Below are positions 1 to 8,699 of a stretch of 64,000 nucleotides of DNA, one piece after another. The DNA is from JALOTE01 sp031422195. GTDB lineage: Bacteria; Pseudomonadota; Alphaproteobacteria; Rhizobiales; Rhizobiaceae. Both the position numbers and the translations under genes were made by a program. Each line of letters opens with the position of its first letter. Position 1 is the first letter of the stretch. Below the pieces are notes generated by a model. It saw only the letters and a program-made list of their open reading frames with translations, did no database searches and was not told the DNA's origin. The DNA lies in contig JANOPZ010000040.1 of NCBI GenBank assembly GCA_031422195.1, forward strand, positions 24,356 to 88,355. Direction: 5' to 3'.

Positions 1-5
1 GACAT

Positions 6-153
6 GTCACACCCTTATTGGCAAATAGTCGCAGTATTATGGCTCTTGGCTAAACCAGCTTGACGCGCGATGCAAGAAAGCACCTAACGAACTTCATGTT
101 TTGAGCCAATTGCGGGCTGGCATTTTATTCAACCTTTAAGAAAGATACTTTTG
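6..153. promoter_or_regulatory. Intergenic region ahead of the respiratory chaperone gene
   Basis: This is the non-coding leader of the first gene. On the minus strand, AAGGG stands six bases before an ATG at positions 5-3, so a divergent gene may begin at the left window edge. In rhizobia the divergent neighbour here is usually the lipoprotein gene bamE, but only five bases of it would lie in the window, so this is inference from gene order. No clear promoter elements could be picked out. Confidence 0.3.
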
Positions 154-699
154 ATGAATGCCATTTTGCGGTTTCTTGGTTTCGGCAACAAAAGTGATCC
201 AAAAACCATCGATGCTCTGTATGAAGTGATTGTGGCAGCAGCGCGCCAACCTATATTTTATTTGACATATGGCGTCGCTGATACCCCGCTTGGCCGCTTT
301 GAAGTGTTAAGTGCGCATATGGCGGTCATTTTGAGAGCTTCGAGAACTGCAGATCCACGTGTCAAAGACATTGTTCAGGTTCTTACCGAAGAGTTTTTCA
401 AAGACGTTGACCATTCCCTGCGCGAGCTTGGGATTGGTGACGCAGGTGTGCCAAAGCGTATGAAAAAGTTGATTTCAAACTTTTATGGCCGTCTTGAAAC
501 ATATGTTTCAGCCATTGACGCGAACGATAAAGATGCTTTGGCAAACGCACTAGAGCGAAACATGGCACCGGATGCTGCGCTTAAAGACGCTGGTGCATTT
601 GCCAACTATATCATGTCAGCGGCAAAAAGCGTTGAAAAACAAATGCCTGGGCCCTTTTTGGAAGGTAAACTTAGCTTCACTTCAACTATAACGGAATAA
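154..699 (+). CDS. Ubiquinol-cytochrome c chaperone family protein
   Basis: A 181-residue soluble protein resembling the bacterial relatives of mitochondrial Cbp3/UQCC1, which help assemble the cytochrome bc1 complex. The N-terminal MNAILRFLGFG and the following alpha-helical region without signal peptide fit this family and its usual length. A TTG lies in frame one codon upstream at 151, but the ATG at 154 is the better start, with a purine-rich AAGAAAGA before it. It is followed after four bases by the yceD-like gene, so the two are probably co-transcribed; the pairing with yceD–plsX–fabH is standard in Hyphomicrobiales. The exact role in bc1 assembly is family knowledge, not visible here. 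Confidence 0.8.
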   Translation: MNAILRFLGFGNKSDPKTIDALYEVIVAAARQPIFYLTYGVADTPLGRFEVLSAHMAVILRASRTADPRVKDIVQVLTEEFFKDVDHSLRELGIGDAGVPKRMKKLISNFYGRLETYVSAIDANDKDALANALERNMAPDAALKDAGAFANYIMSAAKSVEKQMPGPFLEGKLSFTSTITE

Positions 700-703
700 A
701 ACC

Positions 704-1234
704 ATGGAACTTCGCTTTATACCTTCAAAACTTGCCAAGAAAGGCGAACGGTTCATTGGCAAGGGTGAAAGTGATTTTCTTGCCGCGGTAGCCTCACAGC
801 TTAAAATCCGGTCGGTTGAAAGCCTGTCTTGGGATTTGGTTGCAAAGCCATGGGGTAAAAGAGGTTTTAGGCTGGATGGAACCGTCAACGGGGTCGCTGC
901 ACAGGCTTGCATTGTCACGCTTGCACCGGTTGTTGAGCACATTACGGAAATAATTGACCTTCGTTTTGTTCCCGAAGAAACCCAAAAAGACAAACCGGGC
1001 AAACAAGGTTTTGAAGAAGATATCAATTTTGATGCCAAGCCCGAAGACGAACCGGAAACCTATGCGGATGATACTTTCGACGCCATGCCATTTGTGGTTG
1101 AGCATTTGGCTTTGGGTCTAAACCCTTATCCGCGGGCGCCGGGGGCAGAATTTGTCGAAACTGATGGGCCGGTAAAAGAAACGTCTGCTCTGACGCGGGC
1201 GCTCGAGGCTTGGGCCGTCAAAAAGGCCAACTGA
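704..1234 (+). CDS. YceD family protein (DUF177)
   Basis: A 176-residue protein of the DUF177/YceD family, whose bacterial members are linked to accumulation of 23S rRNA and nearly always sit near rpmF or plsX. The recognisable core is the stretch around residues 63-85, with QACIVTLAPV followed by an acidic helix, and the strongly acidic region around residues 90-125. No enzyme motif is visible. It begins four bases after the preceding gene and is followed by plsX, the typical context. The rpmF gene that accompanies it in many bacteria is not next to it here. Confidence 0.75.
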   Translation: MELRFIPSKLAKKGERFIGKGESDFLAAVASQLKIRSVESLSWDLVAKPWGKRGFRLDGTVNGVAAQACIVTLAPVVEHITEIIDLRFVPEETQKDKPGKQGFEEDINFDAKPEDEPETYADDTFDAMPFVVEHLALGLNPYPRAPGAEFVETDGPVKETSALTRALEAWAVKKAN

Positions 1235-1236
1235 CT

Positions 1237-1256
1237 GTCACTCGTTTGTGACTTTT
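1237..1256 (+). terminator. Weak hairpin after the yceD-like gene
   Basis: GTCAC (1237-1241) and GTGAC (1248-1252) can pair around a six-base loop and are followed by four T. The stem is only five pairs and the T run is short, so this may be a partial terminator between yceD and plsX or nothing. Confidence 0.25.
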
Positions 1257-1353
1257 AACACATTCATCGCTGATTCGGGTTGTGTAACCGCCGCGAATGC
1301 CTATTTTGCGCCAAACTGGCCCGCACTGGGGGTCGCGCGCAGGGATAGTTTAC

Positions 1354-2418
1354 TTGGTCACCATTTCAATTGACGCGATGGGCGGGGATATCGGCCCTTC
1401 TGCCATTTTGCCCGGCGTGGCGCTGGCGCTCAAGCGCCGTCCCGATATCCTGCCACTTTTGTTCGGCAACCAAACAGCGATTGAAGCAGTTCTGGAGACG
1501 CTGCCCGGGCTAAAGGCTGTCGCCAAGGTTATTCATTGCGATATTTCAGTTTCCATGGATGATAAGCCGAGCCAAGCCTTGAGGGCAGGGCGCTATAAAT
1601 CGTCAATGTGGAAAGCCATTGAAGCGGTTAAAACACGCGAAGCCGGGGCTTGCATTTCAGCGGGTAACACCGGCGCTTTGATGGCTATGTCGAAGTTTTG
1701 CCTGCGCACCATGGCTAACATCGAGCGTCCCGCAATTGCCGCCATTTGGCCAACGGTTCGCTCTGAAAGCATTGTGCTCGACGTTGGCGCAACCATTGGC
1801 GCGGACGCGCAGCAATTGGTCGATTTTGCTATTTTAGGGGCTGCCCTTTCCCGTTCACTACTTGATATCCCTCGCCCGAATGTCGGCCTGTTGAATGTCG
1901 GCGTTGAGGAGATCAAAGGCCAGGAAGAGGTCAAAGAGGCCGGTCGTTTGCTGCGGGATGCTAATTTAGCATCCCTGAATTATCATGGCTTTGTTGAAGG
2001 CAATGACATTGGCAAAGGCACCGTAGATGTTGTTGTGACCGAGGGTTTTGCAGGAAATATTGCATTGAAAACCGCTGAAGGCACCGCGCGGCAAATCGCG
2101 ACTTATCTTCGGGAAGCCATGAGCCGGACGCTCATGGCCAAGATCGGTTATTTTCTTGCACGCGGCGCTTTTGAAACGCTGCGCGAGAAAATGGATGTCC
2201 GCAAGACCAATGGCGGCGTTTTTCTGGGATTGAATGGTATTGTTGTTAAAAGCCATGGCGGCACAGATGCTGAGGGTTTTGCAGCTGCTGTCGAACTGGG
2301 CTATCAAATGGCGCGCAACAACATTCTTGATAAAATATCAGCTGACCTTGAAGCGTTTCATGGCCGTGTAATGGCCGTGGCCGAACCGGTTGCCACTGCA
2401 GAAGCGGACGAAAAATGA
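1354..2418 (+). CDS. plsX: Phosphate acyltransferase PlsX
   Basis: PlsX converts acyl-ACP to acyl-phosphate, the acyl donor for PlsY in phospholipid synthesis, and works at the inner face of the membrane. The N-terminal TISIDAMGGD and the later SAGNTGALMA and GNIALKTAEG motifs are diagnostic. An upstream ATG at 1297 lengthens the frame by 19 residues that do not resemble the family; the TTG at 1354 gives the usual start just before TISIDAMGG, has AGGGA nine bases ahead of it and yields 354 residues, a normal length. The stop overlaps the fabH start in ATGA, so the two are translationally coupled. The start choice is inference. Confidence 0.93.
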   Translation: MVTISIDAMGGDIGPSAILPGVALALKRRPDILPLLFGNQTAIEAVLETLPGLKAVAKVIHCDISVSMDDKPSQALRAGRYKSSMWKAIEAVKTREAGACISAGNTGALMAMSKFCLRTMANIERPAIAAIWPTVRSESIVLDVGATIGADAQQLVDFAILGAALSRSLLDIPRPNVGLLNVGVEEIKGQEEVKEAGRLLRDANLASLNYHGFVEGNDIGKGTVDVVVTEGFAGNIALKTAEGTARQIATYLREAMSRTLMAKIGYFLARGAFETLREKMDVRKTNGGVFLGLNGIVVKSHGGTDAEGFAAAVELGYQMARNNILDKISADLEAFHGRVMAVAEPVATAEADEK

Positions 2419-3395
2419 CACAGCCGTTTCTTCGGTCCGTTGTGCGCGGCGTCGGTAAAGCGTTACCCAAAAACTGCGTCACCAATGCCGATTTGGAAAA
2501 GACTGTTGACACAACCGATGAGTGGATTGTCCAGCGCACCGGTATTCATCAGCGCTATATTGCAGGTGAGGGCGAAACCACAGTTAGCCTTGGGTTTGAA
2601 GCTGCCAAAAACGCACTAAAGAACGCCGGTTTGGAACCAAAAGATATTGATTTAATCATTCTTGGTACCGCAACACCCAACAACACTTTTCCAGCCAGCG
2701 CTGTAGAAATTCAAAATCTTCTCGGCATCAGCCACGGTTTCGCCTTCGATATGCAAGCCGTTTGCTCGGGCTTTTTATATGGCTTTACAACCGCCGATAT
2801 GTACCTGCGTTCTGGGCAGGCTAAACGCGCTCTCGTGATCGGCGCTGAAACGTTTTCGCGTATTCTTGATTGGAATGACCGCACCACTTGTGTCTTGTTT
2901 GGCGATGGGGCAGGCGCGGTTGTGCTGGAAGCGGTTGAAACCACCGATAATAATGCGCCCGGGGTGTTGTTTTCCAGCCTACGCGCCGATGGTTCTCATA
3001 AAGACAAGCTTTATGTTGATGGCGGTGTTTCCACAACGCAAACAGTGGGTTATCTGCGTATGGAAGGCCGCGAGGTGTTTAAGCATGCGGTAGCGATGAT
3101 TACCGATGTCATTTATGATGTGCTCGAAAAAGCTCATATGACCGTTGACGACATCGATTGGTTTGTACCGCATCAAGCCAATGTGCGCATTGTCGAGGGC
3201 GCAGCTAAAAAACTGGGTATACCGTTGAGCAAGGTTGTCGTGACTGTTGGTCAGCATGGCAATACGTCAGCAGCATCTGTGCCTTTGGCATTGGAACATG
3301 CGGTTTCCAACGGCTCAATTAAGCCTGGCGATATGGTGTTGCTTGAGGCTATGGGCGGCGGTTTTACATGGGGGGCCAGCCTCGTCAGGTGGTAG
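2415..3395 (+). CDS. fabH: 3-oxoacyl-ACP synthase III (FabH)
   Basis: FabH condenses acetyl-CoA with malonyl-ACP to start type II fatty acid synthesis in the cytoplasm. The 326-residue protein has the complete thiolase-fold catalytic triad: Cys117 in QAVCSGF, His253 in VPHQAN and Asn283 in GQHGNTSAAS. The C-terminal GGGFTWGASLVRW is typical. It starts inside the stop codon of plsX (ATGA), so initiation of fatty acid synthesis and phospholipid acylation are expressed together. ihfA follows about 110 bases downstream. Confidence 0.96.
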   Translation: MTQPFLRSVVRGVGKALPKNCVTNADLEKTVDTTDEWIVQRTGIHQRYIAGEGETTVSLGFEAAKNALKNAGLEPKDIDLIILGTATPNNTFPASAVEIQNLLGISHGFAFDMQAVCSGFLYGFTTADMYLRSGQAKRALVIGAETFSRILDWNDRTTCVLFGDGAGAVVLEAVETTDNNAPGVLFSSLRADGSHKDKLYVDGGVSTTQTVGYLRMEGREVFKHAVAMITDVIYDVLEKAHMTVDDIDWFVPHQANVRIVEGAAKKLGIPLSKVVVTVGQHGNTSAASVPLALEHAVSNGSIKPGDMVLLEAMGGGFTWGASLVRW

Positions 3396-3509
3396 GCTGG
3401 TGCAAGCAGGCACAGGCATGTGACATTCTAAGCAATTGACATTGATTTAATCGGGAAACTTGACCGCAAGCTTCATTCCAATTAGCTTTATCACAGTTAG
3501 GGGAACATT

Positions 3510-3830
3510 ATGGCCGGAAAGACCATCACGCGCGCCGATCTGGCGGAATCTGTCTATCGAAAGGTTGGCCTTTCGCGCACGGAGTCAGCTGAGCTGGTTG
3601 AAATGGTTCTTGACGAAATGTCAGATGCTGTTGTTCGCGGCGAAGCCCTTAAAATATCATCGTTCGCTACATTTCAATTGCGCGACAAAACAGAACGGGT
3701 CGGCCGTAACCCGAAAACAGGCGAGGAAGTCCCTATCACACCGCGCCGGGTGATTAGCTTCAAAGCATCCAATGTGTTGAAAAATCGCATTCAAACCGGC
3801 CACGAGATTCGTAAGCCTTCCAAGGGCTAA
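3510..3830 (+). CDS. ihfA: Integration host factor subunit alpha
   Basis: A 106-residue member of the HU/IHF DNA-bending family. Length, the N-terminal TITRADLAESVYRKVGLSR and the arm region GRNPKTGEEVPI with the intercalating proline identify the alpha subunit, which pairs with IHF-beta to bend DNA sharply at specific sites. A strong TTAGGGG sequence lies six bases before the ATG. It sits between fabH and a MerR-type regulator, the usual rhizobial order. The partner ihfB is not in the window. Confidence 0.95.
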   Translation: MAGKTITRADLAESVYRKVGLSRTESAELVEMVLDEMSDAVVRGEALKISSFATFQLRDKTERVGRNPKTGEEVPITPRRVISFKASNVLKNRIQTGHEIRKPSKG

Positions 3831-3927
3831 GCGTGGTAAATTCTGTGCTGGCCCAACGTGAAACTTGAACTATGACGTCCATCTGGTTGATTTGTTGTCC
3901 GTTGAGTCGGGTCAAGGTTGCGCTTAA

Positions 3928-4482
3928 ATGACTGACAAAAGTGTCGATGCTTTCCGTACAATAAGTGAAGTGGGCGAAGATTTAGATTTGCCACAGCACG
4001 TGCTGCGCTTTTGGGAAACCCGTTTTACCCAAATCAAACCAATGAAACGCGGTGGCGGACGCCGGTATTACAGGCCTGTTGATATCGACCTCATAAAAGG
4101 TATCCGGCATCTGTTGTATGATCGTGGCTACACAATCAAAGGTGTTCAGCGCCTGCTAAAAGACAATGGGGTTGCCTTCGTACAGGCGCTCGGTACGGGA
4201 GATGTGGAAGCCGCTCGAGCCATAGCCGAGCGAAAACAAGCGTTAGATGGGCCGTCCTTGGTGCAACCCGGCAGCAGTCAGCCAGCTATGATTGAAAACA
4301 ACATGATGGTTGGCAGAACCAAAACGCCAATTACGCGCCGTATTTTTGGCCTCGGCGGGCGCGATGACGGCTTGGCCGCTAATACGCCAGTTGACGGTGT
4401 CGGCAAAGATGACCGCGCTTTATTGCAAGAAACTCTTTTCGATCTGTTGGAATGCAAGCGCTTGCTTGATCAAGCCCGTTAA
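3928..4482 (+). CDS. MerR family transcriptional regulator
   Basis: A 184-residue regulator with a MerR winged-helix domain in the first 75 residues (ISEVGEDLDLPQHVLRFWE, then GGGRRYYRP and a basic recognition helix). The C-terminal half is of low conservation and has no cysteine cluster, so it is not a metal sensor of the MerR or CueR type. Its fixed place downstream of ihfA in Hyphomicrobiales is known, but its target is not. AAGG lies upstream of the ATG. The convergent tRNA-Pro gene begins shortly after the stop. Confidence 0.85.
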   Translation: MTDKSVDAFRTISEVGEDLDLPQHVLRFWETRFTQIKPMKRGGGRRYYRPVDIDLIKGIRHLLYDRGYTIKGVQRLLKDNGVAFVQALGTGDVEAARAIAERKQALDGPSLVQPGSSQPAMIENNMMVGRTKTPITRRIFGLGGRDDGLAANTPVDGVGKDDRALLQETLFDLLECKRLLDQAR

Positions 4483-4525
4483 GACCGCTGCGCCCACACG
4501 CGGGCCGTTTGGAAAGAAGAGAAAT

Positions 4526-4602
<77 letters not shown>

Positions 4603-4669
4603 ATCCGACATTCGTTTACAGGGTTGAAACATCAAACGTCAATTGTCGCCCTGATAAATTTGCCGCTTA

Positions 4670-5944
4670 TCATTCAGCCGCAATATCGGGAGCAATATCA
4701 GAAGCAACATCGGGAGCATAGGAAGCGTGTGATGAAGCGGCAATATGGTTTGCCAATAGGTCCAAACCACGTTCGGCAGCGCCTTTGCTGATCAGCGGGC
4801 CGGCATCAGGGTACCACTCAATGCGCATATCTGCTCGGTGATCGGGCTGCGAGGCGTCTTTAAGAATCATGCGCAGCTCAGGTTCTAACAGCTGCTCGCC
4901 CGCGCCGCCAAAGCCGACCAAAGCAACCGGGGCTGGGTCGATCAAGGCAAATACGTTGCGCAGCCCAACGCCGAGTGCTTGCGCTGCAATTTTGAAAGCT
5001 TGCCGTTCGGGCCCGTCGCGTTCCAGTGCCGTTTGCGCAAGCACCGCAAATTCAGAATGGTTTATTTCGCGTTTGGGTTGGCTATGCGGGTCTTCGCCTT
5101 TGGCATTGCGCCAAATCGCGTAATCACTCGCGTAAGCTTCAATACAGCCATTGCGCCCGCAGCGGCATTTAGCACCTTGATATTCATGCACCATGTGCCC
5201 GAATTCAGCCGCCGATGAGCGTACGCCAGAAAACAGGCGGCCACCGATCGTGATACTCATCCCAATGCCATCAGTCATCGCGACTGAAACAAAGTCTCCG
5301 CCATAAAGATCAGGCTTTAGTCTGCGTAAAGCGACAGCCGTTGTGTCACTATCATTAGCCACCGTTACTGGAATGCCCAGCCGCGCTTCCAGTCCGTCGG
5401 AAAAATCAACGGAGCCTGCCGTGATCGGCGACCAAAGCATCACACGGCAACTGGTATCAACAACGCCTTGCACACCGAGTGAAATTTGCCTGACAGGTGG
5501 TAAATGCAGTGGTAATTCTGCCATCATGCCTGAAAGCACATAGGCAAGCGCATCGTTTATCGCTTCGCCGTCGGCCTCGCGGGTTTCAATACGTGCTTCG
5601 CGAGTAAAAACAATGTTCCCTGTAAAATCAAAAAACGTAAACCGCGCAGTGTTTAAGCTGAGCGCCACAGTTGCAACCAAAGCTGCTCTCTCATCGAGGC
5701 AAAGCGCCATTTGCGGGCGGCCACGGCGTGACGAAGAAGAAGCAATACTGGATTCGCTCAGAACACGGTCTTGCATTAAACCGGCAGTAATTGTTGAAAC
5801 TGTTGCAGGAGAAAGGCCGGTGCTTGTTGCAAGTTCTGTGCGGGACACACTCCCTTTAATCCGAACAGCCTGAAGGATCCGCAGCGTGTTGGCACGGCGC
5901 AGATCGTCTGAACGCGCCATAATGGGGCGAATCTGCACGATCAT
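4670..5944 (-). CDS. ROK family transcriptional regulator (XylR-like)
   Basis: A 424-residue repressor with an N-terminal winged helix (about residues 15-65: RRANTLRILQAV, then SRTELATSTGLSPATVS) and a sugar-kinase-like ROK domain. The zinc site is intact: His250 in EFGH and the CRCGRNGC cluster at 260-267. The start is fixed by GGAGG six bases before the ATG at 5944; the frame remains open further upstream without a site. It is divergent from xylF, so it most likely represses the xylose-type transporter until sugar is present. The last 15 residues come from a 12-base tandem repeat (4680-4715) giving DVAS/DIAP-like units, an unusual tail. Ligand is inferred from context. Confidence 0.88.
   Translation of the reverse strand: MIVQIRPIMARSDDLRRANTLRILQAVRIKGSVSRTELATSTGLSPATVSTITAGLMQDRVLSESSIASSSSRRGRPQMALCLDERAALVATVALSLNTARFTFFDFTGNIVFTREARIETREADGEAINDALAYVLSGMMAELPLHLPPVRQISLGVQGVVDTSCRVMLWSPITAGSVDFSDGLEARLGIPVTVANDSDTTAVALRRLKPDLYGGDFVSVAMTDGIGMSITIGGRLFSGVRSSAAEFGHMVHEYQGAKCRCGRNGCIEAYASDYAIWRNAKGEDPHSQPKREINHSEFAVLAQTALERDGPERQAFKIAAQALGVGLRNVFALIDPAPVALVGFGGAGEQLLEPELRMILKDASQPDHRADMRIEWYPDAGPLISKGAAERGLDLLANHIAASSHASYAPDVASDIAPDIAAE
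4680..4715. repeat. 12-bp tandem repeat, three copies, in the 3' end of the ROK gene
   Basis: The units GCAATATCGGGA, GCAATATCAGAA and GCAACATCGGGA follow one another and add alternating D-[IV]-A-[PS] residues to the protein tail. A further partial copy (GCATAGGAAGCG) follows. Confidence 0.7.
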
Positions 5945-6033
5945 TGTTTGCCTCCGTACAGCAGCATCTAGTTTAGCCGGCGATAAAGCACCGGTAAGGA
6001 GGGTGCAGAATTTCACTGTTTACAACAAGAATG

Positions 6034-6080
6034 TTGACACAGAACGAAATCTTGTCCAATCTTTTTTTCGAGCCTCGAAT
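6034..6080 (+). promoter_or_regulatory. Putative promoter and ROK operator upstream of xylF
   Basis: The interval between the divergent ROK gene and xylF contains a perfect 13-base palindrome, TTCGAG-C-CTCGAA, at 6067-6079, flanked by T and A tracts. It lies at the likely -10 region of a promoter (TTGTCC at 6052, 17 bases, TCGAAT at 6075), and a perfect TTGACA is at 6034-6039. A palindrome with AT-rich flanks at such a place is typical of ROK repressor sites; the assignment is inference. Confidence 0.45.
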
Positions 6081-6159
6081 TAAAAGGTTCAAGGGCCAGT
6101 TGGCCCTGAATTGCAAAGACCTATATTTAGTCGTGCCATCGGCACCCCGGGAGGATTAT

Positions 6160-7194
6160 ATGAAGAAGTATGCATTGGCGCTTGCTGGCGCCGTGTTCGC
6201 TTTGACTGCTGTGTCGAGTGCACAAGCAGCGGGCAAAACCATTGCCGTTTCTTGGAAAACATTCCAGGAAGAGCGTTGGAAAACAGACGAAGCCGCAATC
6301 AAGGCTGCCGTTGAAGCTGCCGGTAACACCTATGTGTCAACAGACGCGCAGGGTTCTGCCCAGAAACAAGCTGCTGATATTGAAGGCCTGATCTCGCAAA
6401 AAGTTGACGTGATCATGGTTGTTGCGTTCGATTCCGACGCGATTCTGCCATCAATTAAAGCCATCAATGATGCTGGTATCAAGTCGATTGCTTATGATGT
6501 GCAGTTCGAAGATCCATCAGCGCTCTATATCACCTTCGACAACGTCGGTGTTGGCAGAACAATTGCTGATGAAGTTCAGAAAGCCAAACCAGAAGGCAAC
6601 TATGCCATCATCAAAGGTGACAAAGGCGACCCGAACGCAACATTCTTGCTTGGCGGCATGATGGAAGTTCTCAAAGCCGGTATTGATTCTGGTAAGATCA
6701 AAATCGTCTGCGAAACATTCACAGACGGCTGGAAGCCAGATGGCGCGCAGAAAAACATGGAACAGTGCTTGACCTCAACCGGTAACAAAGTTGACGCAGT
6801 ATTGTCTCAGAACGACGGTATGGCCTCAGGCGTTGTTGCTGCTTTGACAGCACAGGGCATGTCCGGCATTCCAGTTGGCGGTCAGGACGGCGACTTGGCC
6901 GCGATCAACCGCGTTGCTCTTGGCTCACAGACAGTTTCTGTTTGGAAAAACGCTAAAGACCTCGGCAAAGTAGCTGCTGAAGCTGCAAACGCCTTGGCTG
7001 AAGGCACTGCTATGGACGCAATTGCTGGCGTTGGTAAATTTGCTGACGGTAAAAACAAAGTTGAAATGAACGCAATTTTGCTTGCTCCAACACCAATCAC
7101 AAAAGCCAACATCAATGTTGCCATTGATGCCGGTCACATCACCAAAGACCAAGCCTGTGCTGGCGTTGCAGCCGGTGCAGTTCCAGGCTGCTAA
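6160..7194 (+). CDS. xylF: D-xylose-type ABC transporter substrate-binding protein
   Basis: A 344-residue periplasmic binding protein. The signal peptide spans about residues 1-23 and ends VSSAQA/AGKT. The mature protein aligns by eye with XylF: EERWKTDEAA, VDVIMVVAFDSDA, YAIIKGDKGDPNA, SQNDGMASG and VGGQDGDLAAI are the sugar-binding landmarks. GGGAGG five bases before the ATG at 6160 decides the start, although the frame is open to 6031. It heads the xylF–xylH–xylG operon opposite a ROK repressor. A strong terminator-like hairpin follows it. Xylose is the likely ligand; a related pentose or fructose is possible. Confidence 0.85.
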   Translation: MKKYALALAGAVFALTAVSSAQAAGKTIAVSWKTFQEERWKTDEAAIKAAVEAAGNTYVSTDAQGSAQKQAADIEGLISQKVDVIMVVAFDSDAILPSIKAINDAGIKSIAYDVQFEDPSALYITFDNVGVGRTIADEVQKAKPEGNYAIIKGDKGDPNATFLLGGMMEVLKAGIDSGKIKIVCETFTDGWKPDGAQKNMEQCLTSTGNKVDAVLSQNDGMASGVVAALTAQGMSGIPVGGQDGDLAAINRVALGSQTVSVWKNAKDLGKVAAEAANALAEGTAMDAIAGVGKFADGKNKVEMNAILLAPTPITKANINVAIDAGHITKDQACAGVAAGAVPGC

Positions 7195-7214
7195 TATCGC
7201 AGCCTAATTGAATA

Positions 7215-7252
7215 AAAGCCGCGCCGTTTGCAAAATCGGCGCGGTTTTTTTT
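7215..7252 (+). terminator. Intrinsic terminator / attenuator between xylF and xylH
   Basis: CCGCGCCG (7219-7226) pairs perfectly with CGGCGCGG (7237-7244), with A-T pairs below, a ten-base loop and a run of eight T. It has all marks of an intrinsic terminator but lies inside the operon, so it likely lets the binding protein be made in excess over the membrane parts. Confidence 0.85.
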
Positions 7253-7282
7253 AAGGTGAAACAGGATACTGGGGAGATATCC

Positions 7283-8689
7283 ATGTCTGACAAACCCGAC
7301 AGCAGTGCAGGCCCGGCCATGCAAAAAGAGGGGCCGGTGCAACGGTTTTTTCGGGCAACCGAAATTGATCAACGCATGTTGGGCATGATTATTGCCCTCA
7401 TAGTGATTTGGTGCGTGTTTGATTACGCCAGCGGCGTGTTGCGCGGTGATTTTGGTGGTTTGCTTGGCGGCTCGTTTTTGACACCACGCAATCTGTGGAC
7501 CCTTCTTGTTCAGACCTCGTCCATCGCAGTTATGTCAACCGGCATGGTGTTGCTGATTGTCATGCGCCAAATTGATTTGTCGGTTGGCTCGATGCTGAGC
7601 TTAGTTGCGGTCGTGGCGGCAGTGTTCCAAGTGTTTCAACTTGGTCCGGTTCTGGGTGTTGGCCATCCGGCAATTTGGGCGCTTGGCGTGGCAGCCGCCA
7701 TTGGTATTGGTGCTTTAATCGGGGCCGCAAACGGCGCACTGACGGCTTATGCAAAAATTCCCTCGTTTATTGTAACCCTTGGCGGGTTAATTTGTTATAG
7801 CGGCCTCGCCTTCTTGGTGGCGCGCGGCGAAACTGTTGCGCCGATGGATAAGACATTTGAGGTTTTCGGTGGCGGCATTGCAATCAGCTGGCTTGGGCCA
7901 TTTTGGAGCTGGGCAATTGCTGGTCTGGCGTGCCTTGGTATTATTTTTGGAATCGTCAACGGACGCCGCCAGCGCCAAAGATTTAAGTTTCCGCTGCGCC
8001 CTATTTGGGCAGAAGTGTTTTTGGCCTCAATCGGCAGCGCGGCGGTTTTGGGCACAACCCTTGTAATGAATTCTTACCCTTGGCCGTTCAAGTTGATCGA
8101 AAACTATGCTGTTGCCAATAACGTGCCTATTCCTGCCGGGATTGAAAACAGAGATGGCAGTGCCGTCTGTATGGCCGCTGAAAAAATTGTGCGCTGCACG
8201 GAAGGCTTGATTTATTATACCGGCTATTCTGTACCTGTCCTAGTTGCCTTGGCAGTTGGCTTGGTGATGACATTTATTGCCACCCGCACCCAGTTTGGCC
8301 GCTATGTTTATGCAACCGGCGGTAACCCAGAAGCAGCTGAACTTGCAGGCATCAACACCAAATGGCTGCTGGTAAAAGTGTTTGCTTTAATGGGGGCATT
8401 GGTTGGCATTTCAGCAGTGATTTCATCGGCGCGCCTCAATGCGGCCACCAACGCATTGGGCTTGTTTAGTGAACTATATGTGATTGCGGCAGCCGTTATC
8501 GGCGGCACGTCCCTCGCTGGCGGTGTTGGCACGATTTATGGTGCAATGATTGGCGCGCTTTTGATGCAATCGATCATCTCCGGCATGTCACTTCTAAACT
8601 TACCAACCGCCTATCAAAGTATCGTTGTTGGTGTTGTTTTGGTTCTCGCTGTCTGGCTTGACCAGCTTTACTCCCGCCGCGTGAAATAA
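7283..8689 (+). CDS. xylH: Sugar ABC transporter permease (XylH-like)
   Basis: A 468-residue inner-membrane permease of the BPD_transp_2 family, with about ten membrane segments. Family landmarks are MVLLIVMRQIDLSVGSML, the GANGALTAYAKIPSFIVTLGG stretch (split here as it runs on) and YATGGNPEAAELAGI, the loop contacting the ATPase. It is longer than E. coli XylH because of an extra central stretch around residues 220-300 with a hydrophilic, two-cysteine loop. GGGGAG six bases before the ATG at 7283 fixes the start. The ATPase gene follows after ten bases. Confidence 0.85.
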   Translation: MSDKPDSSAGPAMQKEGPVQRFFRATEIDQRMLGMIIALIVIWCVFDYASGVLRGDFGGLLGGSFLTPRNLWTLLVQTSSIAVMSTGMVLLIVMRQIDLSVGSMLSLVAVVAAVFQVFQLGPVLGVGHPAIWALGVAAAIGIGALIGAANGALTAYAKIPSFIVTLGGLICYSGLAFLVARGETVAPMDKTFEVFGGGIAISWLGPFWSWAIAGLACLGIIFGIVNGRRQRQRFKFPLRPIWAEVFLASIGSAAVLGTTLVMNSYPWPFKLIENYAVANNVPIPAGIENRDGSAVCMAAEKIVRCTEGLIYYTGYSVPVLVALAVGLVMTFIATRTQFGRYVYATGGNPEAAELAGINTKWLLVKVFALMGALVGISAVISSARLNAATNALGLFSELYVIAAAVIGGTSLAGGVGTIYGAMIGALLMQSIISGMSLLNLPTAYQSIVVGVVLVLAVWLDQLYSRRVK

Positions 8690-8699
8690 GGACGAGATC

